Source of the DNA: Lewinellaceae bacterium
Lineage (GTDB): Bacteria; Bacteroidota; Bacteroidia; Chitinophagales; Saprospiraceae
Assembly: GCA_020636325.1 (NCBI GenBank)
Contig: JACJYC010000023.1
Span: forward strand, 1-64,000
Reading direction: 5' to 3'
Length of the DNA: 64,000 bases
Shown here: one piece after another, positions 45,908-53,845 of the stretch
Position numbering within the stretch: position 1 is the first letter of the stretch
Layout of the letters: each line of letters opens with the position of its first letter
Program-made: the position numbers and the translations under genes
Notes under the pieces: generated by a model
The model's database searches: none
The model's input: only the letters and a program-made list of their open reading frames with translations
Told to the model about the DNA's origin: nothing

Positions 45908-46228
45908 TTATTCGTTAATTGCAAGCGCTGATGCGACAAGCCTCCACCATCTCGAACGTGTCCGGGTATTTGCCTTTTTTAACTGGGCAGCTTCAATTTC
46001 ATTAATGAATGCAATAAAATCATGGGTGATTTTGGAGAGCCCGGTATAGTATTCATCCCTGGTTAAGAGTTTCCTGTTATCGTCGGATTCCAGTTTTTTA
46101 TACCGGTACCGGATAGAAGTCAGGTCGCCTCTCTGGCTTGATGACAGGTTTTCCTTTTCCAGTTCAAGGAAGGCCTTTTCAATTTTATCTTCGGCAATAA
46201 AGGAACGGCATCGCTGGAATACGTTCAC
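45908..46228 (-). CDS. small protein resembling effector-associated domain 11 (EAD11)
   Basis: 106 residues. The region about 10-80 ('IEKAFLELEKENLSSSQRGDLTSIRYRYKKLE...TRDEYYTGLSKITHDFIAFINEI') follows the EAD11 pattern: helix, R-Y/K-L core, 'ltrDEYyt-lskI' helix. EADs are death-like adaptor domains usually fused to caspases, TIR domains or STAND NTPases in conflict systems of filamentous and multicellular-type bacteria. Here it stands alone with a short basic tail. It is a candidate adaptor or a remnant. It is 15 nt after dapA and 18 nt before ltrA on one strand. Confidence 0.65.
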   Translation of the reverse strand: MNVFQRCRSFIAEDKIEKAFLELEKENLSSSQRGDLTSIRYRYKKLESDDNRKLLTRDEYYTGLSKITHDFIAFINEIEAAQLKKANTRTRSRWWRLVASALAINE

Positions 46229-46243
46229 TTGGAATTAGTTTGA

Positions 46244-47143
46244 TTATCGTGCAAAATCCCAGGCGCCGACCTTGCTCATGGCTTCCTGCAATTTCAGGTA
46301 ATTGCTTTCGGACTGTTCGACAAGCGGGATGCGGACTTCCTTGCTGCAGTACCCGGCGATCTCCATAGCGGCTTTGATCCCGACGGGGTTGCCTTCGACA
46401 TAGAGCCAGGGGTGTACGTCGAGCAGGTCGAAGTTGAGTTTGCGGGCCAGGTCGAAATTGCCTTCGCGGGCGGCTCTGACGAGGCCGGAGAAATGAGCGG
46501 GAAATACGTTGGCGATCACGGAAATGGCGCCGTGTCCGCCGCCTGCGATCATTGGCAGGGTCAGCGGATCTTCGCCGCAGAAGACCTGAAGGTGATCCGG
46601 CCGGTGCTTGAGGATCTTCATCGCCTGATCGAGGTTGCCCGAAGCTTCCTTGACGGCCATGAACTGAGCGCTTTCGTGCGCCAGCCGCAGCACGGTTTCC
46701 GGCAGCACATTGGAGCCGGTCCGGCTCGGCACGTTATAGATGATAATGGGCCTGGGCGACGCTTCGGCGACGGCCATATAGTGGCGGAAGATCCCTTCCT
46801 GGGACGGCTTGGTGTAGGCCGGGCTGCTCGACATGATGGCGGCGACGCCCGTAAAATCGTATTGCCGGATATTGGCGGTCAGGCGTTCGGTGAAATTGCT
46901 GCCGAAATAACCTGCTACGATAGGGACGCGGTTGTCCGTGGTTTCGATCGTGAAATCGAGCACTTCCCGGCATTCCTTAGCAGTGAGGGTAACGGCTTCC
47001 CCGGTAGTGCCGAGGGAAACAATGAAATCCACCCCGCCTTCGATTACGAAGTTGATGATGTGCTTCAGGGCGGGGTAGTCGATGTCGTGGTTTTTGAACG
47101 GGGTAACGAGGGCTACCCCGGCGCCGCTAAATGGCTGCTGCAT
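46244..47143 (-). CDS. dapA: 4-hydroxy-tetrahydrodipicolinate synthase
   Basis: About 299 residues; the start is taken at MQQPF, with another ATG at 47152. 'SLGTTGEAVTL', the tyrosine in 'IIIYNVPSRTG' and the Schiff-base lysine in 'MAVKEASGN' identify the aldolase. First committed step of the lysine/diaminopimelate pathway. The gene begins inside the 3' end of the DUF6913 gene (17-26 bp overlap), so it is cotranscribed with accA and that gene. Confidence 0.96.
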   Translation of the reverse strand: MQQPFSGAGVALVTPFKNHDIDYPALKHIINFVIEGGVDFIVSLGTTGEAVTLTAKECREVLDFTIETTDNRVPIVAGYFGSNFTERLTANIRQYDFTGVAAIMSSSPAYTKPSQEGIFRHYMAVAEASPRPIIIYNVPSRTGSNVLPETVLRLAHESAQFMAVKEASGNLDQAMKILKHRPDHLQVFCGEDPLTLPMIAGGGHGAISVIANVFPAHFSGLVRAAREGNFDLARKLNFDLLDVHPWLYVEGNPVGIKAAMEIAGYCSKEVRIPLVEQSESNYLKLQEAMSKVGAWDFAR

Positions 47144-47678
47144 GTTTAACATTCGTCTTTTTTAAGAGCCGCTCGAGTTGTTCGATGAACTGCGGCAACC
47201 TGGTATTGGCCGGCGTATCGATCATCAGATCGTAGCATTGGCTGTTGTCGGTGCAGGGGCCGACTTTCAGGCCTGCTCTGGCCAGGCCCGCCAGGTATTC
47301 GGAAATAATATCGGTGCGGGTTTGCAGGGTGATGACCAGGTCGTAGTCCTGATCCAGAAAATCCCGGACGGTATCCCCTTGCGGCCGGTAAGCCCAGTCG
47401 ATCTGTTTCTTATTGAAGTAGGGGAAGGTAAAATTATCGTCGTTTTGCAGGTTGTCGAAATAGCCCAGGAGCTTGACGTGTTTGCCTTGTTCGCGCAGTT
47501 GTCTGGCGAATTGGGTCACCGTGTTGCGTTCGGCTAATTCGGTAGCCTGGAAGATGATGCCGATCATTTTGGCACTGTCCAGGTTGACCATGTTGCGCAG
47601 GCGTTTAGGCCTGGTCTTTAACAGTTGGTTAAACGACCTGCGATGGAAATACATCTTAAGGTTATTGATCGTTCCCAT
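47127..47678 (-). CDS. DUF6913 family conserved protein
   Basis: 183 residues, no signal peptide. A basic N-terminal helix ('MYFHRRSFNQLLKTRPKRLRNMV') leads into an alpha/beta domain ('IIFQATELAERNTVTQFARQLREQGKHVKLLGYF', 'DLVITLQTRTD'). Small Bacteroidota proteins of this form sit beside dapA. No catalytic motif is obvious. It overlaps dapA at its end and follows accA by 24 nt. Confidence 0.8.
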   Translation of the reverse strand: MGTINNLKMYFHRRSFNQLLKTRPKRLRNMVNLDSAKMIGIIFQATELAERNTVTQFARQLREQGKHVKLLGYFDNLQNDDNFTFPYFNKKQIDWAYRPQGDTVRDFLDQDYDLVITLQTRTDIISEYLAGLARAGLKVGPCTDNSQCYDLMIDTPANTRLPQFIEQLERLLKKTNVKHAAAI

Positions 47679-47702
47679 AGCGAAAGAAAAGGATTGATGT
47701 GA

Positions 47703-48674
47703 TTATTCTACGGGGTTCGGCGTAATTCTTTCATAAACGCCCATGGCGGCGTATTTATTGATGCGGGCGTCTATTCTTTCATCGGGGGTCATTTCCTGCA
47801 CTTCGGCCAGCGCCTTTTTGATCTGGCGCTTCAGCAGTTTGGCCATTTCATCGGGAATGGCGTGGGCGCCGCCGGTCGGTTCCTTGATGATGCCGTCGAT
47901 CAGGCCGGCGTTGAACATGTCTTCGGCGGTCAGTTTGAGGGCGTCGGCAGCCCGTTCCTTATAATCCCAGCTATGCCATAGGATAGAGGAGCAGGATTCG
48001 GGAGAGATCACGGAATACCAGGTGTTTTCGAGCATATAGACCCGGTCGCCGAGGCCGATGCCGATTGCGCCGCCTGAGGCGCCTTCACCAATGATGACGC
48101 AAACGATGGGCACTTTGAGCTGAGCCATTTCAAACAGGTTGCGGGCGATGGCCTCCGCCTGTCCGCGTTCTTCGGCTTCCAGCCCGGGAAAAGCGCCCGG
48201 CGTATCGATGAGGGTGATGACGGGAAAATCAAACCGTTCGGCGAGTTTCATCAGGCGCAGGGCCTTGCGGTATCCTTCGGGGTTGGCCATGCCGAAGTTG
48301 CGGTATTGGCGCATTTTCGTGTTCACCCCTTTCTGGTGGCCGATGATGACGACGGATTGCCCGTCGAGATTGGCCAGGCCGCCGACGATGGCGGTATCGT
48401 CTTTGAAGTACCGGTCGCCGTGCAGTTCGACGAACTTGCGGCACATCTGGTTGATATAATACAGGGTATAAGGCCGTTCTGGATGCCGGGAAAGCTGAAC
48501 CCGCTGCCACCCGGTGAGACTGGCATAGATCTCCTTTCGGGTGTTCTTGATCTTGTTTTCCAGTTCCTTGATGGTGTCAGACACGTCAACTATTCCTTCT
48601 TCCTCAACCTGCTTGATCTTTTCCAGTTGTTCGTACAACTTTTCCAAGGGTTTCTCAAATTCCAGGAAAACCAT
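47703..48674 (-). CDS. accA: acetyl-CoA carboxylase, carboxyltransferase alpha subunit
   Basis: 323 residues, the normal length. 'FLEFEKPLEKLYEQL' N-terminus, 'RHPERPYTLYYINQMCRKFVELHGDR', 'TLIDTPGAFPGLEAEERGQAEAIARNL' and 'GEGASGGAIGIGLGD' are diagnostic. With AccD it transfers carboxyl from biotin to acetyl-CoA for fatty acid synthesis. First gene of the accA-DUF6913-dapA run. Confidence 0.97.
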   Translation of the reverse strand: MVFLEFEKPLEKLYEQLEKIKQVEEEGIVDVSDTIKELENKIKNTRKEIYASLTGWQRVQLSRHPERPYTLYYINQMCRKFVELHGDRYFKDDTAIVGGLANLDGQSVVIIGHQKGVNTKMRQYRNFGMANPEGYRKALRLMKLAERFDFPVITLIDTPGAFPGLEAEERGQAEAIARNLFEMAQLKVPIVCVIIGEGASGGAIGIGLGDRVYMLENTWYSVISPESCSSILWHSWDYKERAADALKLTAEDMFNAGLIDGIIKEPTGGAHAIPDEMAKLLKRQIKKALAEVQEMTPDERIDARINKYAAMGVYERITPNPVE

Positions 48675-48718
48675 AATCGATGGTTTGGTTTGTCAATCTA
48701 GGGGGAACCTCAGGAGTG

Positions 48719-48726
48719 CAAAGGTA
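48719..48726 (-). promoter_or_regulatory. putative -7 box (TACCTTTG) of accA
   Basis: Minus-strand TACCTTTG fits TAnnTTTG, about 45 nt before the accA ATG. No TTTG is found at the usual distance upstream. Confidence 0.45.
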
Positions 48727-48785
48727 GCAATAAGCTGGATAACGCGCTGTGTTTTGCCTCAAAATGTAAATTGGAGCCGGAAAAA

Positions 48786-49607
48786 TTAACCCGCTTCGTA
48801 CATAGGGTGCTTGCTGACGGGGGGCGCCGCGCCGGTCAGGTGATCGAGCGTAAGGCGCAGGGATGCGTCGTTGCCGGAGGCAAAAAACCGGCGTGAAGGG
48901 CGATTGTCGGGGGCTGCCGCCAGCGATTCATTTTCCAGTACCCGGGCCACCTGCCGGGCCACGGCCGGCGCCGGATCGATGATTTGCACCTCCGGACCGG
49001 CAACGCGGCGGATGAGCGGAAGGATGAGCGGATAATGCGTGCAACCCAGGACGAGGGTATCCGCGCCGCCGGCCAGCATAGGCCGGATGATGGAGGTGAT
49101 CAGCGCTTCGGTTTCGGGGGCTTCCCATTTGCCGCTTTCGATGAGCGGAACCAACCCCAGGCAGGGGTCCTCAAACACGCGGATGCCGGCGGCGTACCGG
49201 TCCATCAGCCCGGCATAGCGCTGGCTTTTGAAGGTGCCTTCGGTGGCCAGCACCCCGATCACGCCGGTCCGGGTTGCTTTGGCGGCGGGTTTGACAGCGG
49301 GTTCCATGCCCACAAAAGGGAAACCGGGCCATGTTTCGCGGAGCACCGAAAGGGCTGAGGCAGACGCCGTATTGCAGGCTACCACGATGACCTTGGCGCC
49401 CTGATCCATTAAGAACCGGGAAATCTCGATACTGAATCGCTGGATGGTCTCCGGCGGCCTGGGGCCGTAGGGTACGCGGGCCGTGTCGCCAAAATAGATG
49501 AGGGACTCTGAGGGCAGGGTCCTGAAAATAGCATTGGCGACCGTCAGGCCGCCAATGCCGGAGTCAAAAACTCCTATAGGCCGGTTGTCCGGATGAAGTC
49601 CGTTCAA
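48786..49607 (-). CDS. murI: glutamate racemase
   Basis: 273 residues. The catalytic cysteines lie in 'VVACNTASA' and 'LGCTHYPLI', and the acidic residue is in 'VFDSGIGGLTV'. It makes D-glutamate for peptidoglycan. The ATG lies 2 nt after the stop of an OmpH-like gene, so both are cotranscribed. Confidence 0.96.
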   Translation of the reverse strand: MNGLHPDNRPIGVFDSGIGGLTVANAIFRTLPSESLIYFGDTARVPYGPRPPETIQRFSIEISRFLMDQGAKVIVVACNTASASALSVLRETWPGFPFVGMEPAVKPAAKATRTGVIGVLATEGTFKSQRYAGLMDRYAAGIRVFEDPCLGLVPLIESGKWEAPETEALITSIIRPMLAGGADTLVLGCTHYPLILPLIRRVAGPEVQIIDPAPAVARQVARVLENESLAAAPDNRPSRRFFASGNDASLRLTLDHLTGAAPPVSKHPMYEAG

Positions 49608-49609
49608 TC

Positions 49610-50116
49610 CTAGATGCCCAGTTTAGATTTTACCATGGAGCTGACGTCCTGCGTTTCTTCGAAATAGAGCAATACGCTTTTTTCGAAGATGAACTGGTAG
49701 CCATTTTCTTTGGCGACAGCGGCGATGGCGTCATTCACCTTTTTGTAGATCGGTTCGAGGAGCTCATTGCGCTTGTCTTGCAATTGCTTCATCATGTCCT
49801 GCTCGAACTTTGAAATTTCGCCTTCGCGGTTCTTCAGCTTGCCGGCTTCTTCTTCCTGCTGTTTGGGTGACAAATCTCCGCGTTCGACTTTTTGCTGAAC
49901 AGCCAGGTAGTCTTGCTGGAGTTGATCAACCATGCCTTGTCCCTTTTTCTGGAGTTGCTTTTGAAGCGCATCCAGGCTGGCGTCGGCTTGTTTGACCTCG
50001 GGCAAGCTGGCCAGGATATCGGCTGAATTGACGTAGCCGAACTTCTGAGCCTGAGCGTTAAAGGCAATCACCGAAAAAAACAGCAGCATGGCGCCGACTT
50101 TCAACATTTTTCCCAT
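49610..50116 (-). CDS. OmpH/Skp family periplasmic chaperone (second copy)
   Basis: The ATG at 50116 (MGKMLKVG) gives a signal peptide ending at AQAQ; the frame continues to 50182 but would hide it. The 168-residue product has the Skp form: a beta-strand 'KFGYVNSADILASLPEV', a long coiled-coil hairpin and a closing strand ('YQFIFEKSVLLYF'). Skp carries unfolded outer-membrane proteins across the periplasm. It follows the first OmpH-like gene by 66 nt. Confidence 0.9.
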   Translation of the reverse strand: MGKMLKVGAMLLFFSVIAFNAQAQKFGYVNSADILASLPEVKQADASLDALQKQLQKKGQGMVDQLQQDYLAVQQKVERGDLSPKQQEEEAGKLKNREGEISKFEQDMMKQLQDKRNELLEPIYKKVNDAIAAVAKENGYQFIFEKSVLLYFEETQDVSSMVKSKLGI

Positions 50117-50182
50117 TGTAGCGTTTGTTTTTGAAATTTTTGAAAAACGGCTGCAAATATACAGCTTTCCGTTGACACACAA

Positions 50183-50719
50183 TTACTTCAGTCGTTTTAA
50201 AATGTCGTCGGTTTTATCGAATTCGTTATTCGAGAAAATCATACCGGTCGCGCTGGATTTGTCAAAGATGAAATCGAATCCGCGCTCTTTGGCATAATCC
50301 TCGATCGCGCCGTATACTTTTTCCTGAATCGGCCTGACGAGATCCTGCCGGCGCTTGAACAATTCGCCTTCCGGGCCGAAGCGTTCCTTCTGCAGATCGC
50401 GAACGGCTTTTTCCTTGTTCATGATCTCCTCTTCGCGTTGACGGCGAGCCTCGTCGCTTAAAAGGACTTGTTCTCCCTGATAACGGTTGTATAGCCCCTT
50501 GATAACATCGTATTCTTGTGCGATTTCCTGGCGCCACTTGGAGGCCAGACGGTCCAGTTCGCTTTGGGCAGCCTGATATTCTTCGATGCTTTCGAGGATG
50601 CGGTTGACGTCCACGGTTGCGAGGCGCTGGCCGAAACTGGTAGTGGCCGCGGCCAGGAATGCAAAAGCGATGCTCAAGGTTTTGATCTGCTTGCTGATGT
50701 TGATTTGCATAATTTTCAT
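50183..50719 (-). CDS. OmpH/Skp family periplasmic chaperone (first copy)
   Basis: The start is taken at the ATG at 50719 (another at 50710). The about 178-residue product has a signal peptide ending TSFGQ, then 'LATVDVNRILESIEEYQAAQSELDRL', a coiled coil, and a closing strand 'GFDFIFDKSSATGMIF'. It has the same architecture as its neighbour, so the pair is a tandem duplication common in Bacteroidota. A good -7 box lies about 25 nt upstream. Confidence 0.9.
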   Translation of the reverse strand: MKIMQINISKQIKTLSIAFAFLAAATTSFGQRLATVDVNRILESIEEYQAAQSELDRLASKWRQEIAQEYDVIKGLYNRYQGEQVLLSDEARRQREEEIMNKEKAVRDLQKERFGPEGELFKRRQDLVRPIQEKVYGAIEDYAKERGFDFIFDKSSATGMIFSNNEFDKTDDILKRLK

Positions 50720-50743
50720 AAGTTTTGGATTAAAACGATGGAT

Positions 50744-50751
50744 CAAAGATA
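50744..50751 (-). promoter_or_regulatory. putative -7 box (TATCTTTG) of the ompH-ompH-murI run
   Basis: Minus-strand TATCTTTG matches TAnnTTTG exactly and lies about 25 nt before the first OmpH ATG. There is no clear -33 element. Confidence 0.5.
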
Positions 50752-50942
50752 TTCCTTTTCACCGCCGCGTCACGTTTGTTTCGACGGAGAATATCCTCGT
50801 CGTCACAACCTTGTCAAGCGGCCGGTTTTTGGAATAATGCGGTAAATATCTCTAATTAAACGGCTTAAGTCAATATGCCGACCGGCTCTGATAACGCTGT
50901 TTAACACAGGTTTAACGGGCAAGTTAAGATATTTAACTACTT

Positions 50943-50974
50943 TTTGGGCATTTGATATTTACATCCCATCTTTG
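50943..50974 (+). promoter_or_regulatory. putative promoter of hutH
   Basis: TTTG at 50943-50946 and CATCTTTG at 50967-50974 are separated by 20 nt. The -7 box has C in place of the first T of TAnnTTTG. The start of transcription would fall about 100 nt before the hutH ATG. Confidence 0.5.
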
Positions 50975-51082
50975 CGGCATCGGATCAAAGGGCAGCCTGT
51001 TTTTAATTTGAAAACCCGCAATGCCGGTCCGATATGAAAATGGCAAAACTGATTTGCTAACCTGACCAAATTCAACCGGCAC

Positions 51083-52609
51083 ATGTCCAAAACACACCTG
51101 ATCGGACCTGACTATCTCAGGCTTGAAGATATTCGCAGCATCCTTGACGAAGGCCGCCAGCTGGCGTTGTCTGATGCCGCCCGCAAGCGGCTCAAGGATT
51201 GCCGGTTGTTCCTGGATAGCCGCCTGCTCGCCGGCACCGAATATTACTACGGCATCAATACGGGATTCGGCGCTTTGCAGAACGTCGTCATATCGCCGAC
51301 CGAGCTGGAAGCCCTGCAGCGCAACCTCGTCCGGTCGCATGCCTGCGGCACAGGGCAGGAAGCGCCGGGCGGGATCATCCGGCTGATGCTGTTGCTCAAG
51401 ATCCAGAGCCTTTGTTACGGGCACTCCGGCGTACGATCCGACCTGGTGGACTACCTGGTCCGTTTTTTCAACGCGGGCCTGAACCCCGTGATTTACCAGC
51501 AGGGTTCGCTGGGCGCCTCGGGCGATCTGGCGCCTCTGGCCCATATGAGCCTGGCTTTGCTGGGGGAGGGAATGGCCGATTTGCAGGGGCGCCGGATCCC
51601 GGCGGCGGAAGCCCTGGCCATCTTGCAGCTCCGGCCGCTGACATTGGAAGCAAAGGAAGGGCTCGCTTTGCTCAACGGCACCCAGTTCTCAACAGCTTAT
51701 GCCGTTTGGTGCGTATTGCAGGCCGAACGGTTGCTGGCCCTGTCACACCTCGTGGGCAGCCTTTCCTGTGAGGCATTTGATTGCCGGACCTCCCCGTTCG
51801 ACGAACGCCTCCACCGGTTGCGCCCGCATCCGGGTCAGGTGGCTTCAGCGGCGGCCATCCGGTATTGGCGCCGGGCCAGCGAATTGGCGGAAAGGGAAAA
51901 ACCGGCGTTGCAGGACCCCTACGCTTTCCGGTGCATCCCGCAGGTACACGGCGCCAGCGCCGACGCCATCGCCTATATCAGGGAAGTGACCTCGGTGGAG
52001 ATCAACTCCGTGACCGACAACCCCAATATTTTCCCGGAGGACGAAATGATCCTGTCCGGCGGCAACTTCCATGCGCAACCCATCGCCCTGGCGCTCGACC
52101 ACCTGGCCATCGCCCTTTCCGAGCTGGGCAGCATCTCGGAACGGCGCACGTACCAGTTGCTCTCCGGCGCGCGCGGATTGCCGGCTTTCCTCAGCCCAAG
52201 CCCCGGACTCCATTCCGGGCTCATGATCGCACAATACACGGCGGCTTCCATCGTGAGCCAGAACAAGCAACTCTGCACGCCCGCCTCCGTGGATTCGATC
52301 GTATCGAGCAACGGCCAGGAAGACCACGTCAGCATGGCGGCCAATGCGGGCACCAAAGCCTTCCAGGTGGTCGAAAACCTGCAAACCCTCCTCGCCATCG
52401 AATGGATGACGGCAGCCCAGGCCCTGCATTTCCGCAGGCCGCTGAAGTCGTCACCCCTGCTGGAAGACCTGGTGGAACATTACCGCCGTACCGTACCTGT
52501 ACTGGAAAAAGACCGGGTATTGAGCGAGGATATCGCCCGGACCAAGCGATTCCTGGGCTCGCTGGATAACCGGAAGCTGGAAGCTGGAGGCTTGATGCTT
52601 GATGCTTGA
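51083..52609 (+). CDS. hutH: histidine ammonia-lyase
   Basis: 508 residues. The self-formed MIO cofactor triad A-S-G is at residues 145-147 within 'GSLGASGDLAPLAHM'. 'YGINTGFG' near the N-terminus and 'SVTDNPNIF' are family landmarks. It converts histidine to urocanate. No hutU, hutI or hutF is in the window. The last 11 codons (from the KLEAGG segment on) are made of the heptamer array that continues downstream, so the true C-terminus has been set by repeat DNA. Tyrosine lyase activity cannot be excluded. Confidence 0.94.
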   Translation: MSKTHLIGPDYLRLEDIRSILDEGRQLALSDAARKRLKDCRLFLDSRLLAGTEYYYGINTGFGALQNVVISPTELEALQRNLVRSHACGTGQEAPGGIIRLMLLLKIQSLCYGHSGVRSDLVDYLVRFFNAGLNPVIYQQGSLGASGDLAPLAHMSLALLGEGMADLQGRRIPAAEALAILQLRPLTLEAKEGLALLNGTQFSTAYAVWCVLQAERLLALSHLVGSLSCEAFDCRTSPFDERLHRLRPHPGQVASAAAIRYWRRASELAEREKPALQDPYAFRCIPQVHGASADAIAYIREVTSVEINSVTDNPNIFPEDEMILSGGNFHAQPIALALDHLAIALSELGSISERRTYQLLSGARGLPAFLSPSPGLHSGLMIAQYTAASIVSQNKQLCTPASVDSIVSSNGQEDHVSMAANAGTKAFQVVENLQTLLAIEWMTAAQALHFRRPLKSSPLLEDLVEHYRRTVPVLEKDRVLSEDIARTKRFLGSLDNRKLEAGGLMLDA

Positions 52610-52712
52610 TGCTTGATACTTGATGCTGGATACTAGATGCTGGTGACTGGATACTGGCGACTGCCAACTGCCAACTGCCAACTGAAGACTTGATACTTGA
52701 TGCTTGATGCTC
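52573..52712. repeat. heptanucleotide tandem array, 20 units, starting inside hutH
   Basis: Twenty in-register 7-mers: GAAGCTG (2), GAGGCTT, GATGCTT/GATACTT runs, GATGCTG, GATACTA, GTGACTG, GATACTG, GCGACTG, CCAACTG (3), AAGACTT, and GATACTT/GATGCTT again. The first 37 bp lie inside the hutH coding region. Because 7 is not a multiple of 3, the array cycles through all frames and soon yields the stop codon. Confidence 0.94.
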
Positions 52713-52810
52713 GTCCGAAAACGAATTCGGACAGGGGCAATTTGGAGCGTTCAGGTGGAAAAAGCCGGGGTTTTTACCCGCGAAAGGGCTTTTAGAATTT
52801 ATGCGCCGAA

Positions 52811-53542
52811 TCAAAATTTGGCATCCAGCACATACGGCAGCATTTTGCGCCAGGTCGGCCAGTCGTGCGGCATATCGTAGCCCCAGATATCGAGGTCGTG
52901 CGGGACGGCTTTGGCGTGCAGGACGCCGGACAGGCGCCGGGAGGCATCCGGATGTTCATAATCTCCCTGGCCGGTCAGGATATGGATATGGCCGCTGCGG
53001 CGCATATGCTCCAGGTAATAGTGATCGGTCAGGTTGGGGAGGTATTGCATCGGCGAGTTGAAATAGACGTCCTCGTCGTGGTATCCTTTGGTATAGGTGG
53101 CCAGCTCATAGTCGCCGCTCATGGCGATGACGCCGGAGATAAGGTCCGGTCGTTTGAAGAAAAGGTTGGCCGAATGAAAAGCGCCGAGAGAAGCGCCGCA
53201 GGTAATGATCGGCGTATCCTGGCTGGTCATATTTTTGATAAAGGGTACGACCTCCTGGTAGATGTATTCGTTGAACTGGGTGTGGCGGATGCTTTTATGC
53301 CGCGGGTGCATATGGTTGTTCAACCAGCTTTCGCGGTTGATGCTGTTGACGGAGAACACCTTCACCTTGCCGGCGTCGATCATGGGCGCTATGGTGTCAA
53401 TCAGGTGAAACCGTTCGTACTCCAGAAAATCAGCTGCTGCCGTAGGTACCAGGAGCAAGGCAACTCCCCAGTGCCCGTAAACGGCGATATCCATATGTTT
53501 GTTAAGGCGGGGGCTGTGCCAGCCGTGTATCGATCGATCCAT
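52811..53542 (-). CDS. alpha/beta-hydrolase esterase (esterase D-like)
   Basis: 243 residues, no signal peptide. The nucleophile elbow is GASLG (S118), preceded by a strand 'PIITCG'; 'TGQGDYEHPDA' and a late histidine in 'YDMPHDWPTW' complete a likely triad. The N-terminus 'LNKHMDIAVYGHWGVALLLVPT' is typical of the esterase family with S-formylglutathione hydrolase-like members. The substrate is unknown. It is convergent with hutH across the repeat. Confidence 0.85.
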   Translation of the reverse strand: MDRSIHGWHSPRLNKHMDIAVYGHWGVALLLVPTAAADFLEYERFHLIDTIAPMIDAGKVKVFSVNSINRESWLNNHMHPRHKSIRHTQFNEYIYQEVVPFIKNMTSQDTPIITCGASLGAFHSANLFFKRPDLISGVIAMSGDYELATYTKGYHDEDVYFNSPMQYLPNLTDHYYLEHMRRSGHIHILTGQGDYEHPDASRRLSGVLHAKAVPHDLDIWGYDMPHDWPTWRKMLPYVLDAKF

Positions 53543-53633
53543 TGGTTATTCCTTTGCGGGTAAATATACGGCCAGGTTTGAAAATAATGCATCCGGGTGA
53601 AATTTAAATTCTAAAAAAATACATCTGGAAAAT

Positions 53634-53664
53634 TTTGATATTTCAGCGAATGGCCATAAATTTG
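53634..53664 (+). promoter_or_regulatory. Bacteroidota-type promoter of the di-heme peroxidase gene
   Basis: TTTG (53634-53637) is followed by 19 nt and TAAATTTG (53657-53664), an exact match to TTTG-N19-TAnnTTTG. Start would fall near 53671, leaving a leader of about 175 nt. The remaining DNA in this 300-bp gap is AT-rich and has no gene. Confidence 0.75.
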
Positions 53665-53845
53665 TCGCCACCCGGACACGGAACCCTCCCTTTTCCGACG
53701 GGTATTCAGGCTATCACACATTTCCGAATCCATTTTCCCACTGAGTCTCCTTGTTACAGGTAAATCACCAGCTTTGAGAGGTTTTTTCTATTGTACCTGA
53801 TTTTGCTTTTGGTATTTCAACAAGCAATTATAATCCAACATTCAC

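Noticed and set aside
52573..52712. CRISPR array
   Set aside because: The units are 7 bp with no spacers, and no cas gene is near. It is a simple tandem array.
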